A stretch of DNA of 64,000 nucleotides from Leptospira noguchii serovar Panama str. CZ214 (GCF_000306255.2 NZ_AKWY02000026.1:62001-126000); one strand, 5' to 3'; counted from the first letter of the stretch, positions 13,851-28,958 are shown. Made by a program: numbers and translations. The notes: generated by a model not told the origin, from the sequence alone.

Positions 13851-14627
13851 ATGTGTGAACTGTTAGGGATGAGCGCTAATGTTCCGACAGATATATGTTT
13901 CAGTCTGACCGGACTTGTACAAAGGGGCGGAAAAACAGGGCCTCATAGAGATGGTTGGGGAATTGCATTTTATGAAGGGAAAGGTCTAAGAGTGTTTCAC
14001 GATCCCGAACCAGGAGTGGAATCTAAAATTGCAGCCTTTGTTCAAAAGCTTCCTATCAAAAGCGAAACTGTAATTAGTCATATCCGCAAAGCAAATCATG
14101 GAAAAGTGGAATTGAAAAACACTCATCCTTTTATTCGAGAATTTTTGGGTTCCTACTGGACCTTTGCACATAACGGACAATTTAAAAAAATTAAACAAGA
14201 ACCTTTAGGTGATTTTCGTCCGGTCGGAAGTACGGATTCGGAACATGCTTTTTGTTGGCTGTTGGGAAAGTTGAAGAGAAGTTTCAAAACTTATCCTAAA
14301 AAGGAAACAGAACTATTCAAAACAATTGAGTCTTTGTTGGGGGAACTCCATCAAAAAGGAGTTTCTAATATTCTATTAAGCGATTCTAAAAACTTATACG
14401 CGTTTTGTTCCACAAAACTTTCTTGGATTACAAGAAAATCCCCATTCGGAAAAGCCAGACTTGTAGACGCAGACTTAAGTGTGGATTTTCGAAAGGTAAC
14501 TACACCGGGCGATCAAGTCACGGTAATTGCAACCTGTCCACTTACCTCTAATGAAGAATGGACCATTTGTAAACCGGGTGATTTTTCCGTTTGGAAAAAA
14601 GGTAAAATCGTATTTTCTAATCAATGA
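13851..14627 (+). CDS. Class II glutamine amidotransferase (YafJ-like)
   Basis: 258 aa beginning [10 protein letters not shown]. Cys2 becomes the N-terminal nucleophile after Met removal. Other class II GATase marks follow: [24 protein letters not shown], and FAHNGQ for the oxyanion Asn-Gly, then [13 protein letters not shown]. The length is normal for stand-alone YafJ-type members, which have the glutaminase domain but no attached synthetase. It probably releases ammonia from glutamine or cleaves a gamma-glutamyl amide; the true substrate is unknown. It stands alone between repeat-filled gaps, and the stop is followed 22 nt later by a family A element. Confidence 0.88.
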   Translation: MCELLGMSANVPTDICFSLTGLVQRGGKTGPHRDGWGIAFYEGKGLRVFHDPEPGVESKIAAFVQKLPIKSETVISHIRKANHGKVELKNTHPFIREFLGSYWTFAHNGQFKKIKQEPLGDFRPVGSTDSEHAFCWLLGKLKRSFKTYPKKETELFKTIESLLGELHQKGVSNILLSDSKNLYAFCSTKLSWITRKSPFGKARLVDADLSVDFRKVTTPGDQVTVIATCPLTSNEEWTICKPGDFSVWKKGKIVFSNQ

Positions 14628-14649
14628 AATTAGAATGCAATAGTAACTT

Positions 14650-14791
<142 letters not shown>

Positions 14792-14850
14792 AACTTATGA
14801 TTTTCTATTTTGATCGCAGGTTGAAAGGACAGTGTTTGATTTTACCTACA

Positions 14851-14915
<65 letters not shown>

Positions 14916-15026
14916 TCTAATAGTTAAGTCACTTACGATTTTTTAAGGACTTACTACTGATCTCTTTGCGATAGAGTTTTGTAAATTTTGAAGCGATTCC
15001 CGTTTTTGGAAAGAAATTGAACATTA

Positions 15027-15115
15027 GAGTTGTTGAAAAAATCCATATCTACAAACGATTTTATCCATTTGTTTTAATGAAAAAAAACAAAAGAAAATTA
15101 ATTTTTCAACAACTC
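15027..15115. mobile_element. Family B element flanked by TA
   Basis: 89 bp starting GAGTTGTTGAAAAA and ending TTTTTCAACAACTC, a perfect 14-bp terminal inverted repeat, with TA immediately outside both ends. No coding capacity. Typical of mariner/IS630-like miniature elements. Confidence 0.8.
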
Positions 15116-15161
15116 TATTCTAAATAGTCCTTAATTCGGGAAACTCTCAGTAAAAGCTAAG

Positions 15162-15318
15162 ATGTGGGAATTCTCACAAATCTGGATTTTACAGATAAAT
15201 TCTGAAATGTGGGAACTACTACAATTTTACAGTAAAACTTTAAGATGTGGGAACTGAATCACGAAAAATGAATGTTTCAAAAAATTTGAAACGAGACAAA
15301 ATTTGTGGGAACTCATAC
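15162..15318. repeat. Cluster of family C (GTGGGAACT) repeats
   Basis: Four same-direction GATGTGGGAA/TTTGTGGGAA units separated by GGATTTTACAG-like and GAATGTTTCAAAAAATTTG-like text. The rest of 14628-15572 holds the elements listed separately and no gene. Confidence 0.65.
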
Positions 15319-15572
15319 AAAACCCACAATAAAAAAATTCTATACAAAGAATAAATCGTTGATTCTAAGGACAATCCGGATTCTCTCCATGAAAAGGTCT
15401 TCGAAAAAATAGAATCCTTCGATTTAAATCTGTAAAATAAAAATCTTTTACTTTTTCGTAGTTGGAAAGAATTTATTTTGGAATTACCCTACAAATCAGG
15501 AACTCGAAGAAACGGAATCCTAGAAAAACGTTACCTATAAAACTTCGAAAGAATGAATCATTTGGAAACTTT

Positions 15573-17918
<2,346 letters not shown>

Positions 17919-18034
17919 AGTGATTTCAAAAAGATTATTATAAAAAGGTAATAATTCCGGAATTTAAAAAATGTAATTTGTAGTAGTTCCTACACACAGG
18001 AAACGTCGTTTTACTATTTTAACGTGAATTCGGT

Positions 18035-18920
<886 letters not shown>

Positions 18921-18928
<8 letters not shown>

Positions 18929-18970
18929 ATTGAACTCCTTTTTGCTGAAAGTTTGGTTCAATATGGATCT
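18921..18970 (-). promoter_or_regulatory. Hairpin covering the transposase start codon
   Basis: In the transposase mRNA, AGATCCATATTGAAC (18970-18956) pairs perfectly with GTTCAATATGGATCT (18935-18921) over 15 bp. The 20-nt loop contains most of AAGGAG, and the AUG at 18928-18926 lies in the 3' arm. Transcripts entering from outside would fold and hide the start codon. Confidence 0.75.
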
Positions 18971-19032
18971 GGCGCTTTTGAGTACAAGATCTTTCTCTTT
19001 TTTCCCACCTTACGCCGAACTCACGTTATTTT

Positions 19033-19440
19033 AACGTGAATTCGGTGTAAGAAATCTTGGTCAATTTTTTCGTAAAAAAATAGATGTGGGAACTCTCACA
19101 AATCGTGAATTTGCAGTTAAACTTTGAAAATTGTGGAACTACTATAAAAAGAATCATTATCTAATCTGATTTTTGCACAAAACCACTGTTTTACGACCAT
19201 CATCAAAATTTAAATCTGAGAGTTCGGCGCGAGTAAAAATTTTCTAAAAATATAAGTTCCCACATCATTTTACAGACAAACCTAAGTTTGTGGTAGTTCC
19301 CCAATTGTTTTACAAGAGAACTTTTTGATAAACACAGTAGCTCCTACAAATTATGTCTTTTTAGGGGTTGTATCTTTTTATAACGGCTTTCATCGTTATT
19401 TAAAATCTAGTAGTTCCCACGGAGACCGTCCCTTTACCAT
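19033..19440. repeat. Solo family A terminus plus family C repeats
   Basis: 19033-19052 is an unpaired AACGTGAATTCGGTGTAAG terminus. Beyond it GATGTGGGAACTC occurs near 19083 and the opposite-strand form (TAGTTCCC, TAGCTCCT) near 19302, 19340 and 19410. No coding sequence is seen between the IS and the patatin gene. Confidence 0.6.
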
Positions 19441-19499
19441 TTTAACGATTGAGTAGTAACATTTCTTATTATTTTAACTTGAGTAACGTTAAAGGGATC

Positions 19500-19650
19500 G
19501 ATGCGGGGAAGCTCAGCAGAACGTTCTCTCAAACTCAGCATCTCGCTTCTGGAAACTCAATACATCGCTCTCTATGGATCGCGTTCTAAATTAAAACTAT
19601 AGGCGAAATAGTGTATTACGTTTCTTTTATGCAATTTATTGACTATAGCT
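19500..19650 (-). repeat. Family D modules and a decayed copy of the 3' end of the small lipoprotein gene
   Basis: On the minus strand, ATAAATTGCATAAAAGAAACG then TTTAATTTAGAACGCGATCC, then ATAGAGAGCG. This parallels 3153-3222 (ATAAATTGTATATAGGAAACG then TTCAATTTAGAACGCGATCC). In-frame stops make this copy non-coding. It is followed by ACTCAGC/CTCGCTTCT family D modules. Confidence 0.55.
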
Positions 19651-19734
19651 GGCCTACTACAGAGGAGTCGTCCAGATTTTAAACGTTCGGGTAATAAGAT
19701 AAAAATTTAATATACTCAATTTTATGAAAATCCA

Positions 19735-20568
<834 letters not shown>

Positions 20569-20592
20569 AATATAACCTTTTTTGAATGTATT

Positions 20593-20913
20593 TCAATCTG
20601 CGATTACTTCGCTTAAGATCCATGAAAAGTAATCCTTATTTCCTTCCAATAAGGGCAGACTTACCACACAAGGAACGGAATAACTATGTAAGGATTTGAC
20701 CCTTAAGATCACTTCCGTCATCAACTCACTTTTCGATTTCAAAATGAGAATCGCTTCGTCTTCTTCTACCAATTTATCCTCCCAATGATAAATTGATTTC
20801 ATTTTAGGGATAATGTTCGCACAGGCGGCCAGTCTTTCTTGTACGAGAGTCTTGCCGATTTTAAGTGCTTCCTTTTCGTTACTGGTTGTAACGTAAACAA
20901 GTCTCGCTTCCAT
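20593..20913 (-). CDS. cutA: Divalent-cation tolerance protein CutA
   Basis: 106 aa, the normal CutA length. Conserved pieces: YVTTSNEKEALKIGKTLV, ERLAACANIIP, SIYHWEDKLVEEDEAILILK, and HSYSVPCVVSLPL near the end. CutA forms a very stable cytoplasmic trimer related in fold to PII proteins. It has been linked to metal tolerance, but its molecular role remains unsettled. The gene lies upstream of the patatin gene and is divergent from the OmpA-domain gene. Confidence 0.93.
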   Translation of the reverse strand: MEARLVYVTTSNEKEALKIGKTLVQERLAACANIIPKMKSIYHWEDKLVEEDEAILILKSKSELMTEVILRVKSLHSYSVPCVVSLPLLEGNKDYFSWILSEVIAD

Positions 20914-21035
20914 TGGATTCTCCTTAACGTAAATAAATCGGAATTTCAGTTTTAAATTTCGTCCTAAATCCGTATTTTTTAGAAAGTTTTTTACACTTTC
21001 TTTATGTTTTAAAGAAATCTTACGAAATTAAAACT

Positions 21036-22388
<1,353 letters not shown>

Positions 22389-22597
22389 GTTAAAAAAATG
22401 GAATATTATTAGAAAAAAATTATTCCATAAAATATATTGTCGCATTAAAAAAATCGACTAACGTTAAGTAACATATTTTTTTAAAACTGATTTTCAAACT
22501 GAAATTGTAGATTTTCATTTTAGTCAGAAAGTCGTTTATTAATTCTTGCAAAATCAAAATCTTCTGTTATCTTGTTTAGGGTTTTTTGACGGCCAGA

Positions 22598-25198
22598 ATG
22601 ATAAATGACGTTATAAAATTTGATTGGAAATTATTTTACAATCAGTTTGTTTGGATTTTTATATTTTTTCTATCTACTCCGGTTTTTGCATTTCCGATTG
22701 ATCTCACAAAAGATTGGAAATTAATTTCCGGAAAAAATCTAAACGTTTCTATTGAAGACGCTTCCTGGAAAAAAATAAAATCTCTTCCGATTCCCGAGGA
22801 TTTCATCTCTTTTTCTGAAGATATATATACTTTAACATTATTGAAAACTTTTGAAGTGTCCGCAAATGACTTTCAAAAACTCACCTTAGATGGGCTTTCG
22901 ATCCACTTTCCTTTATTGACAAATGTCTATGAAGTTTATTTCAACGGAGAAAAAATCGGAAGTGGCGGAGTTGTTTTAAACGGAAAAATCGTAAAAAACG
23001 GATTTAAAAGACACGTGATCCTTGCGATTCCAGAGGACAAAGTTCAAATTGGAAAGAATGAAATCAGATTGATTTTATCATCTAACGTCGGAGAAGAATT
23101 GAATGTATATGCCAGTTTTGATTCCGCACCTCTTGTAGTAGACTTACAGTCCAGGAATGTTTTGATATTATCGGAACGTCCTAGATGGATACTTGCGTTC
23201 TTATATCTATTTGTTGGATTTTATCACTTCTTATTGTATTTCAAACGTCCCCAAGAAAAATATAATTTGTTCTTTGGACTTTTTTCCACGTTTTTTTCCT
23301 TTTATATCTATCTTAGAAGCAACGCAGTCTATGAACTTGATTTAGATCCACTTCTTCAAATGAAGTTGGAATACATGGTGATTTTTAACATAACTTCACT
23401 TTTTCTTTTGTTTTTGAATACGTTTTTCCAGTATAGATTAAGTTTTATTTCTAAATTATATCAAATTTTTACACTTGTGCTTACTCTGCTGATTCCTTTT
23501 TCGAACAGGTCTGATTGCTTATTTCTATTGAAAATCTGGCAGTTTTCTATATTTATATTTATAATATATTCTTTTTTTATAATATATGAATCTTTGAAAC
23601 TAAAAAATCCGGATGCCATTCGTATGATTTTCGGTTTTTTAGTTTTGATGATTTCGGGTCTCTTGGATCTGATCGGCTCCATGGGGTTGATTAGTAATTT
23701 AGAAAATTATGGAATTTTAAAATATGGTTTTTTTGTGTTTGAAGTTGGAATGGTCTTTATATTGGCAAACCGGTTTTTGAGGGTTCACAAAGAGGCTGAA
23801 GAATTAAACTTAGACTTGGATCAAAAAGTAAAAGAAAGAACGAAACAATTGGAAAATACGTTAGATCAAATTCGAGAACTTAAAATTCAACAAGACGGAG
23901 ATTATTTTTTAACCTCTTTAATTTTGGACCCTTTAAATCAAAATCATGTAGAAAATGATTTTATAATTTTGGAAGGGTTTAGTAGACAGAAAAAAAGATT
24001 TCAGTTCAAGCAGTGGAAAAAAGAAATCGGCGGAGACATCATTATCGCAGATGAGATTTATTTAAAGGATAGAAAATATCTCGTTTTTGTAAACGGGGAT
24101 GCGATGGGAAAATCCATTCAAGGAGCGAGCGGAGCTTTAGTTTTAGGCGTTGTATTTCGTTCTTTTATAGCTAGAACAAAAACCGTTTTTTCTTATCACT
24201 CAAAACCGCCTGAGTTATGGCTTAAGGAATGTTTTTTAGAACTTCAAAATATTTTTGAATCCTTTGACGGTTCTATGTTGGTATCCGTCGTTTTGGGTTT
24301 AGTGGATTTAGAATCCGGGATTTTGTTCTTTTTGAACGCGGAACATCCTCCTACGGTTCTTTATAGAAATGGAGTTGCAACTTTTATAGAAAGTAAATTA
24401 GAACTTCGTAAAATAGGAATTACTGGTTTAGAAAGTAAGATGAAGGTAAAAACTTTTTTTCTAGAAAAAGGAGATACTATCATCGTAGGTTCTGATGGAA
24501 GAGATGACATATTCCTTGGAGTAGATCAAGACGAAATACCGTTGATCAACGAAGACGAATGCCAATTTTTAAGAAGGGTAGAGGAGTCGGGAGGAGATCT
24601 AGAATTGTTAGTCCAAGGTCTTGAAAATTATGGAGAATTGACGGATGATTTAAGCATAGTTAAGCTGACTTATATTAAAGAACCAGTTCGTTTAGGTTCC
24701 GTTGCAAATTTGTCATCCTTTCAATTTCCGGACGAAACTTATTTAAAATATATACAAGATGAAAATTGGGAACGTGCAATTTACCATCTAGAAAATATCA
24801 AAAGCAAAATATCTCAAGAGTTTCTACCCCCAGTTTTTAAAAAAGAACTAGCTAAAGTATATTATAAAATTGGAATGTATGAAGAAGCGCTTTTTTTATT
24901 TGAAGAGCTGATTTCGGAATTTCCGGAGGACGTTGAAATTATATTTAACGCTTCTTTGATTTACAAAAAAATCAAACGGTATCATCAGTCGATCGAATTA
25001 GGAGAACGGATTCTATTAAGGGAACCCGATTTTTTAAATAACATTGTAAATCTTGCAGAATCTTATATTTTGATCTACGAAAAGGAAAAGGTCTTTGGTT
25101 TGTTAGAAAAAATTGAATGTTTGGATCCGGATCATTTGTACTCTCAAAAAATTCGATCACAATTAGAACAGTTAGTTTCTGATTATCAAAACGGTTAA
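22598..25198 (+). CDS. 7TM sensor with SpoIIE (PP2C-type) phosphatase and C-terminal TPR region
   Basis: 866 aa from the ATG at 22598; a TTG four codons earlier is possible. Order: signal peptide; a ~150-residue beta-sandwich extracellular domain; seven hydrophobic helices (7TMR-DISM type) at about 200-400; a short coiled coil (LDQKVKERTKQLENTLDQI); a SpoIIE phosphatase domain at about 440-690; then TPR-like helices to ~860. Phosphatase marks are EIGGDIIIAD, NGDAMGKSIQGA, VGSDGRDD and DDLSIV, keeping the metal-binding Asp residues. It probably dephosphorylates an anti-anti-sigma factor in an RsbU-like partner switch. The phosphatase plus TPR arrangement is less common. The stop codon overlaps that of the convergent PRPP-synthase-like gene. 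Confidence 0.82.
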   Translation: MINDVIKFDWKLFYNQFVWIFIFFLSTPVFAFPIDLTKDWKLISGKNLNVSIEDASWKKIKSLPIPEDFISFSEDIYTLTLLKTFEVSANDFQKLTLDGLSIHFPLLTNVYEVYFNGEKIGSGGVVLNGKIVKNGFKRHVILAIPEDKVQIGKNEIRLILSSNVGEELNVYASFDSAPLVVDLQSRNVLILSERPRWILAFLYLFVGFYHFLLYFKRPQEKYNLFFGLFSTFFSFYIYLRSNAVYELDLDPLLQMKLEYMVIFNITSLFLLFLNTFFQYRLSFISKLYQIFTLVLTLLIPFSNRSDCLFLLKIWQFSIFIFIIYSFFIIYESLKLKNPDAIRMIFGFLVLMISGLLDLIGSMGLISNLENYGILKYGFFVFEVGMVFILANRFLRVHKEAEELNLDLDQKVKERTKQLENTLDQIRELKIQQDGDYFLTSLILDPLNQNHVENDFIILEGFSRQKKRFQFKQWKKEIGGDIIIADEIYLKDRKYLVFVNGDAMGKSIQGASGALVLGVVFRSFIARTKTVFSYHSKPPELWLKECFLELQNIFESFDGSMLVSVVLGLVDLESGILFFLNAEHPPTVLYRNGVATFIESKLELRKIGITGLESKMKVKTFFLEKGDTIIVGSDGRDDIFLGVDQDEIPLINEDECQFLRRVEESGGDLELLVQGLENYGELTDDLSIVKLTYIKEPVRLGSVANLSSFQFPDETYLKYIQDENWERAIYHLENIKSKISQEFLPPVFKKELAKVYYKIGMYEEALFLFEELISEFPEDVEIIFNASLIYKKIKRYHQSIELGERILLREPDFLNNIVNLAESYILIYEKEKVFGLLEKIECLDPDHLYSQKIRSQLEQLVSDYQNG

Positions 25199-26070
25199 AA
25201 TTTGTGATCAGCTATTAATTTCCCTAAGTCAATTGCATTGCTATGATGTTCAATTGAATTTGTGGTGATCATTACAAGAACGCCATTTTCCATTAATTCC
25301 TGAAATGAATTATCGGCAAAAATTCCGTGTACACAGATACAAACGGGAGGTGACATTTGCATCTTCTTTAAATGAAGAATCGTTTGAATCAGAGTTTTTC
25401 CCGTAGAAATAATATCATCGATCAGTACGGGAGTGTGGTTTAAATATTTTTCTATTTTAGGCATGCTAATATTTACCTCTCGATCTCCTTTTCTATTTTT
25501 TTCAAGTACCGTGAAAGGAAAATCGTAAATATCCGCCACTTCCCGAACCCATTGATCGCTTTCGCTGTCGGGGCCAATTAGTATGGGATTACTTACGTTA
25601 TTTTGAATATACTCTGCAAAAAGTTTTGTAGAATGTAAAACTTTAGAAGGGACGTTAAAAATTTCCTCTAAATTATGGATTCTATGAAGGTGCGGATCGA
25701 TTGTCAAAATTGAATCTATATAACGGGAAATTAGCGTCGCGAAAATTTTTGCATTTATCCCTTCTCCCGAACGGAAAATTTTATCTTGTCTCATATAACA
25801 AAGATAAGGTGCTATAAGGTGAATTTTTATTGCTCCTAAAGATCTAGCGGTTTCGCAGAAGAAAATCAATGTAACGATTTTAGAATCTGGGTGATCTAGT
25901 GAACAAAGTATATAAACTTCTGATCCGCTCAGATCTTCTAAGATTCTGAGTTTAGATTCACCGTCTGGGAATCTTCCAAATTCGGCATTGCCGATTCGAA
26001 TTCCCGAAAATTGCGAAATCGATTTTGCCAGAGACGGATTTTCAGGAAAGTGGAATAAAATTTTGTTCAT
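25195..26070 (-). CDS. PRPP synthase-like ribose-phosphate pyrophosphokinase
   Basis: 291 aa, shorter than classical Prs (~310). Family marks: FPDGESKLRI, a flexible-loop equivalent CYMRQDKIFRSGEG, the DPHLHRI metal site, and the PRPP loop PVLIDDIISTGKTL. The 'GPDSESDQWV' segment differs from the usual SPDxGG of housekeeping Prs, and the loop resembles the archaeal short form. Likely reaction: ribose 5-phosphate + ATP to PRPP + AMP, but a specialised substrate is possible. It is the last gene of a tight three-gene operon, 9 nt after the AMP/thymidine-phosphorylase-type gene, which suggests a linked nucleotide-salvage step. Confidence 0.8.
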   Translation of the reverse strand: MNKILFHFPENPSLAKSISQFSGIRIGNAEFGRFPDGESKLRILEDLSGSEVYILCSLDHPDSKIVTLIFFCETARSLGAIKIHLIAPYLCYMRQDKIFRSGEGINAKIFATLISRYIDSILTIDPHLHRIHNLEEIFNVPSKVLHSTKLFAEYIQNNVSNPILIGPDSESDQWVREVADIYDFPFTVLEKNRKGDREVNISMPKIEKYLNHTPVLIDDIISTGKTLIQTILHLKKMQMSPPVCICVHGIFADNSFQELMENGVLVMITTNSIEHHSNAIDLGKLIADHKF

Positions 26071-26079
26071 GATTGATCT

Positions 26080-27588
26080 TTAAGAAATTACAATGATATT
26101 TTCTTGTGAATTCATATATTCAAAAGCATATTCCAATTCTCCTTCGGAATCAGAATGAACCGTGTAGAGAATATCTCCTTTTTCGATTTTTTTTCCAATA
26201 GGAGAAAGAAAGTCGACTCCCGCAGAAGCACTGTTAGGTGCTCCAGCTAATCTAGCTACTTTGGCAATTTTTCGATTGTCTATTTCGAGAACCACTCCTG
26301 AAATTTTAGAAACTATATCACGACGAAATTTAGAAGTAGGGGGAATCTTAAAATCGCCTTGAGCTTTACAAATACTTTCGAATTTTTTAAATGCTTTACC
26401 AGATTCTAAAATATCAAGAGCCGCTTGAAGCCCGTCTCCGTTTTTATATCGATGTGGTTGTGCAAATTCCAACATTGCACCTGCAATTGATAATGCCCTT
26501 TTTTTTAGATCTTGAGGGGCCAAAGGATCATTATTCAAAACTTCAATACAATCTTTGATTTCCAAAGAAGGGCCAATTCCTCTTCCTACTGGTTGGGAGC
26601 CGTCGGAGATTATAACTTTAATTTTTAAACCGATTGATTTTCCTACCACGGTAAAATAATATTTCAGTTTTTCTGCATCTTCTTCAGAACGAATTTTTGC
26701 GGTTTTGCCGACTGGAATATCAATAACTACGTGTGAAGAACCGGCAGCAGCTTTTTTGGATAATACGGAAGCGATCATTTGTCCCACACTGTCTACTTCT
26801 AAGGCCCTTTCTACTCGAATTAAAATATCGTCAACCGGACTGAGCCCGATCGATCCTCCCCAAACGATACAACCTCCTTCTTGTTCTACAACGGATTTCA
26901 TTTCTGATACGTTTAAATTTACTTTGGTAATAGATTCTAGAGTGTCAGCTGTTCCTGCCGGAGAAGTGATGGCCCTGGAGGAAGTTTTAGGAAAGGTAAG
27001 ACCCATAGCTGTGATGATAGAAACTACGATTGGTGTGGTTCTGTTACCCGGAAGACCACCTACGCAGTGTTTATCGACTACAGGATGATTCTTCCATTTT
27101 AAAACTAATCCGGTTCCGATCATAGCTTTGGTAAGAGATTTTATCTCTTCTAAATTAAGGTGATCGCCTGAACACGCAGTTATAAAAGACGCAATTTCAA
27201 TATTAGAATATTTTTCATCTTTAATGTCTTGGATGATTCTTCGAAAGGAATCTTCATTGAGGCGATTTTCATAGATTTTGGCTCTGACGTCGTGCATAGA
27301 CAAGACCGGCTGGAGATGGGAAAGTATAACTTTATCACCTTCTTTTGCATGGATTGCTTTCCAAGCGCTTTCAGATAGGCCTACTTGACCAATCTGAAGA
27401 ATTTCAGTTTCTATAATATTTAGAGAAGCGATGATTTTTTTGCTGCCTACTTTGACCTCAATTCGATTGAGCGCAACGAATCCTTCCGATGTACAAACAG
27501 GACAATCCCTACGTAAAAAAACGACATATTCCTGATTGGTATCAATACCTAGATTTTTAAGAGTAAGGGGCTCGTTTTTTTCTGACAT
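26080..27588 (-). CDS. AMP phosphorylase/thymidine phosphorylase family protein (long form)
   Basis: 502 aa, the length of archaeal-type AMP phosphorylases rather than the ~430-440 of bacterial pyrimidine phosphorylases. The extra N-terminal domain occupies residues ~1-95. The catalytic core has VDKHCVGGLPGNRTTPIVV, a phosphate-binding analogue of the KHSTGG loop; SRAITSPAGTADTLE; GGCIVWGG; and SDGSQPVGRGIGP. The C-terminal domain contains ARLAGAPNSASAGVDF. The expected reaction is phosphorolysis of a nucleoside 5'-monophosphate (or nucleoside) to the free base and a ribose phosphate. Neighbours are a beta-CASP hydrolase 8 nt upstream and a PRPP-synthase-like gene 9 nt downstream. The archaeal-type assignment is an inference from length and motifs. 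Confidence 0.82.
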   Translation of the reverse strand: MSEKNEPLTLKNLGIDTNQEYVVFLRRDCPVCTSEGFVALNRIEVKVGSKKIIASLNIIETEILQIGQVGLSESAWKAIHAKEGDKVILSHLQPVLSMHDVRAKIYENRLNEDSFRRIIQDIKDEKYSNIEIASFITACSGDHLNLEEIKSLTKAMIGTGLVLKWKNHPVVDKHCVGGLPGNRTTPIVVSIITAMGLTFPKTSSRAITSPAGTADTLESITKVNLNVSEMKSVVEQEGGCIVWGGSIGLSPVDDILIRVERALEVDSVGQMIASVLSKKAAAGSSHVVIDIPVGKTAKIRSEEDAEKLKYYFTVVGKSIGLKIKVIISDGSQPVGRGIGPSLEIKDCIEVLNNDPLAPQDLKKRALSIAGAMLEFAQPHRYKNGDGLQAALDILESGKAFKKFESICKAQGDFKIPPTSKFRRDIVSKISGVVLEIDNRKIAKVARLAGAPNSASAGVDFLSPIGKKIEKGDILYTVHSDSEGELEYAFEYMNSQENIIVIS

Positions 27589-27596
27589 TGTATTGC

Positions 27597-28958
27597 TTAA
27601 ATATGAAGTTCTACTATATCAAATAGTTTAGGAATTTCGCATGTAAATTTAAGGGCGCTGAGCCTGACTCGGAGGGTGTCCGATGAACCCTTTTCGCCGT
27701 GAACGATAAAAACCTTTTCTGGTTTTCTTTTTAATTCACCTAACCAGTGTAGTATTTCATTCTGATCTGCGTGAGAAGATAATCCTTCTAAGAAACAGAC
27801 TCTTGCTTTGACTTTATAGAATTTTCCATAAATCTTGATTTCGTGATTCCCGTCTTGAATCTGTCTCCCTCTTGTGCCGATTGCTTGAAAACCGCATAAC
27901 AAAATTGTTGTATTCAAATCTTCTAAATAATGTTGAAGATATGTAAGCACTCTGCCACCGGTAGCCATACCACTGCCTGCAATAATAATTTTAGGAGAGC
28001 GATTCTCGGCAATTTTGTATGTATCTTTTACTGATTCGGTTTTTTGAAAATAATCCCAGATTTGAGAACATTCCTGCGAAGAAAGTTTGTGCCATTTTGT
28101 ATGAGTTTGAAAAACTTCAAAGACGTTTCGTCCTATAGGGCTATCTAAAATCATAGGAATGTTGGGAATTTTAGAAGTGGATTTTAATTTCCAAAGAAGA
28201 TACATAAGACTTTGAGCCCTTTCTACCGCGAAACTGGGAAGAATAACAGTACCTTCTTTTGTTAAAGTTTCGTTTAACACTTCGAGAAGTTTAGTTTCAG
28301 AATTTGCCGGATGAATTCTGTCCCCGTAGGTGCTTTCTATAAAAAGATAATCTGCGTTTTCGGGGCGATTGGGAGGATGCAGAAGAATGTCTTCGGGACG
28401 ACCAATGTCTCCCGAAAATACGAATAATTTTCCAAATACTTCTAATTCTATATAAGTTGCTCCTAATATATGTCCGTTGTACTGAAAACGAACTCGAATT
28501 CCATCTGAAAGATCTCTCCAACGATTCAACTCGATGGAATGAAAATAAGGAAGAGAATCCGTTGCTTCTTTAAGATTATATAATGGAACTGCCGGTTTAT
28601 GTTTAGAATAACCTTCTCGATTGGCTCGATCTGCTTCTTCTTCCTGAATTTTACCGGAATCTTTGAGAATAATTTCAGTAATTTCTAAAGTAGGAGAGCT
28701 CGCCAAAATTTTACCGCGAAATCCTTGCTTGACCAACCTAGGAATATAACCCACATGATCCAGATGACCATGTGTCAAAAGGATAACATCGATTTCGGAA
28801 GGTAGTATAGGAAGTTGAGACCAATTTAAAAGCCTAAGTTCTTTGATACCTTGAAATAAACCACAATCCACAAGAATTTTATAAGATCCCGTATCAATTA
28901 GATATTTGGATCCTGTTACAGTTCCCGAGGCACCTAGAAAATGGACTTGAATTTTCAT
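27597..28958 (-). CDS. Beta-CASP metallo-beta-lactamase fold hydrolase (RNA-processing type)
   Basis: 453 aa. The metallo-beta-lactamase motifs are GTVTGS and VDCGLFQG near the N-terminus, THGHLDHVG (zinc ligands), NGHILGA and FSGDIGR. The beta-CASP cap follows with ESTYGDR, PSFAVERAQSLMYLL and GSGMATGGRV, and the C-terminal LSSHADQ and VHGEKG. This is the arrangement of CPSF-73/RNase-J-like and YsgB-type exo/endonucleases. It is predicted to be a cytoplasmic ribonuclease or related phosphodiesterase. It leads the operon with the AMP-phosphorylase-type and PRPP-synthase-type genes, so it could supply nucleotides from RNA; that link is an inference. Confidence 0.88.
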   Translation of the reverse strand: MKIQVHFLGASGTVTGSKYLIDTGSYKILVDCGLFQGIKELRLLNWSQLPILPSEIDVILLTHGHLDHVGYIPRLVKQGFRGKILASSPTLEITEIILKDSGKIQEEEADRANREGYSKHKPAVPLYNLKEATDSLPYFHSIELNRWRDLSDGIRVRFQYNGHILGATYIELEVFGKLFVFSGDIGRPEDILLHPPNRPENADYLFIESTYGDRIHPANSETKLLEVLNETLTKEGTVILPSFAVERAQSLMYLLWKLKSTSKIPNIPMILDSPIGRNVFEVFQTHTKWHKLSSQECSQIWDYFQKTESVKDTYKIAENRSPKIIIAGSGMATGGRVLTYLQHYLEDLNTTILLCGFQAIGTRGRQIQDGNHEIKIYGKFYKVKARVCFLEGLSSHADQNEILHWLGELKRKPEKVFIVHGEKGSSDTLRVRLSALKFTCEIPKLFDIVELHI

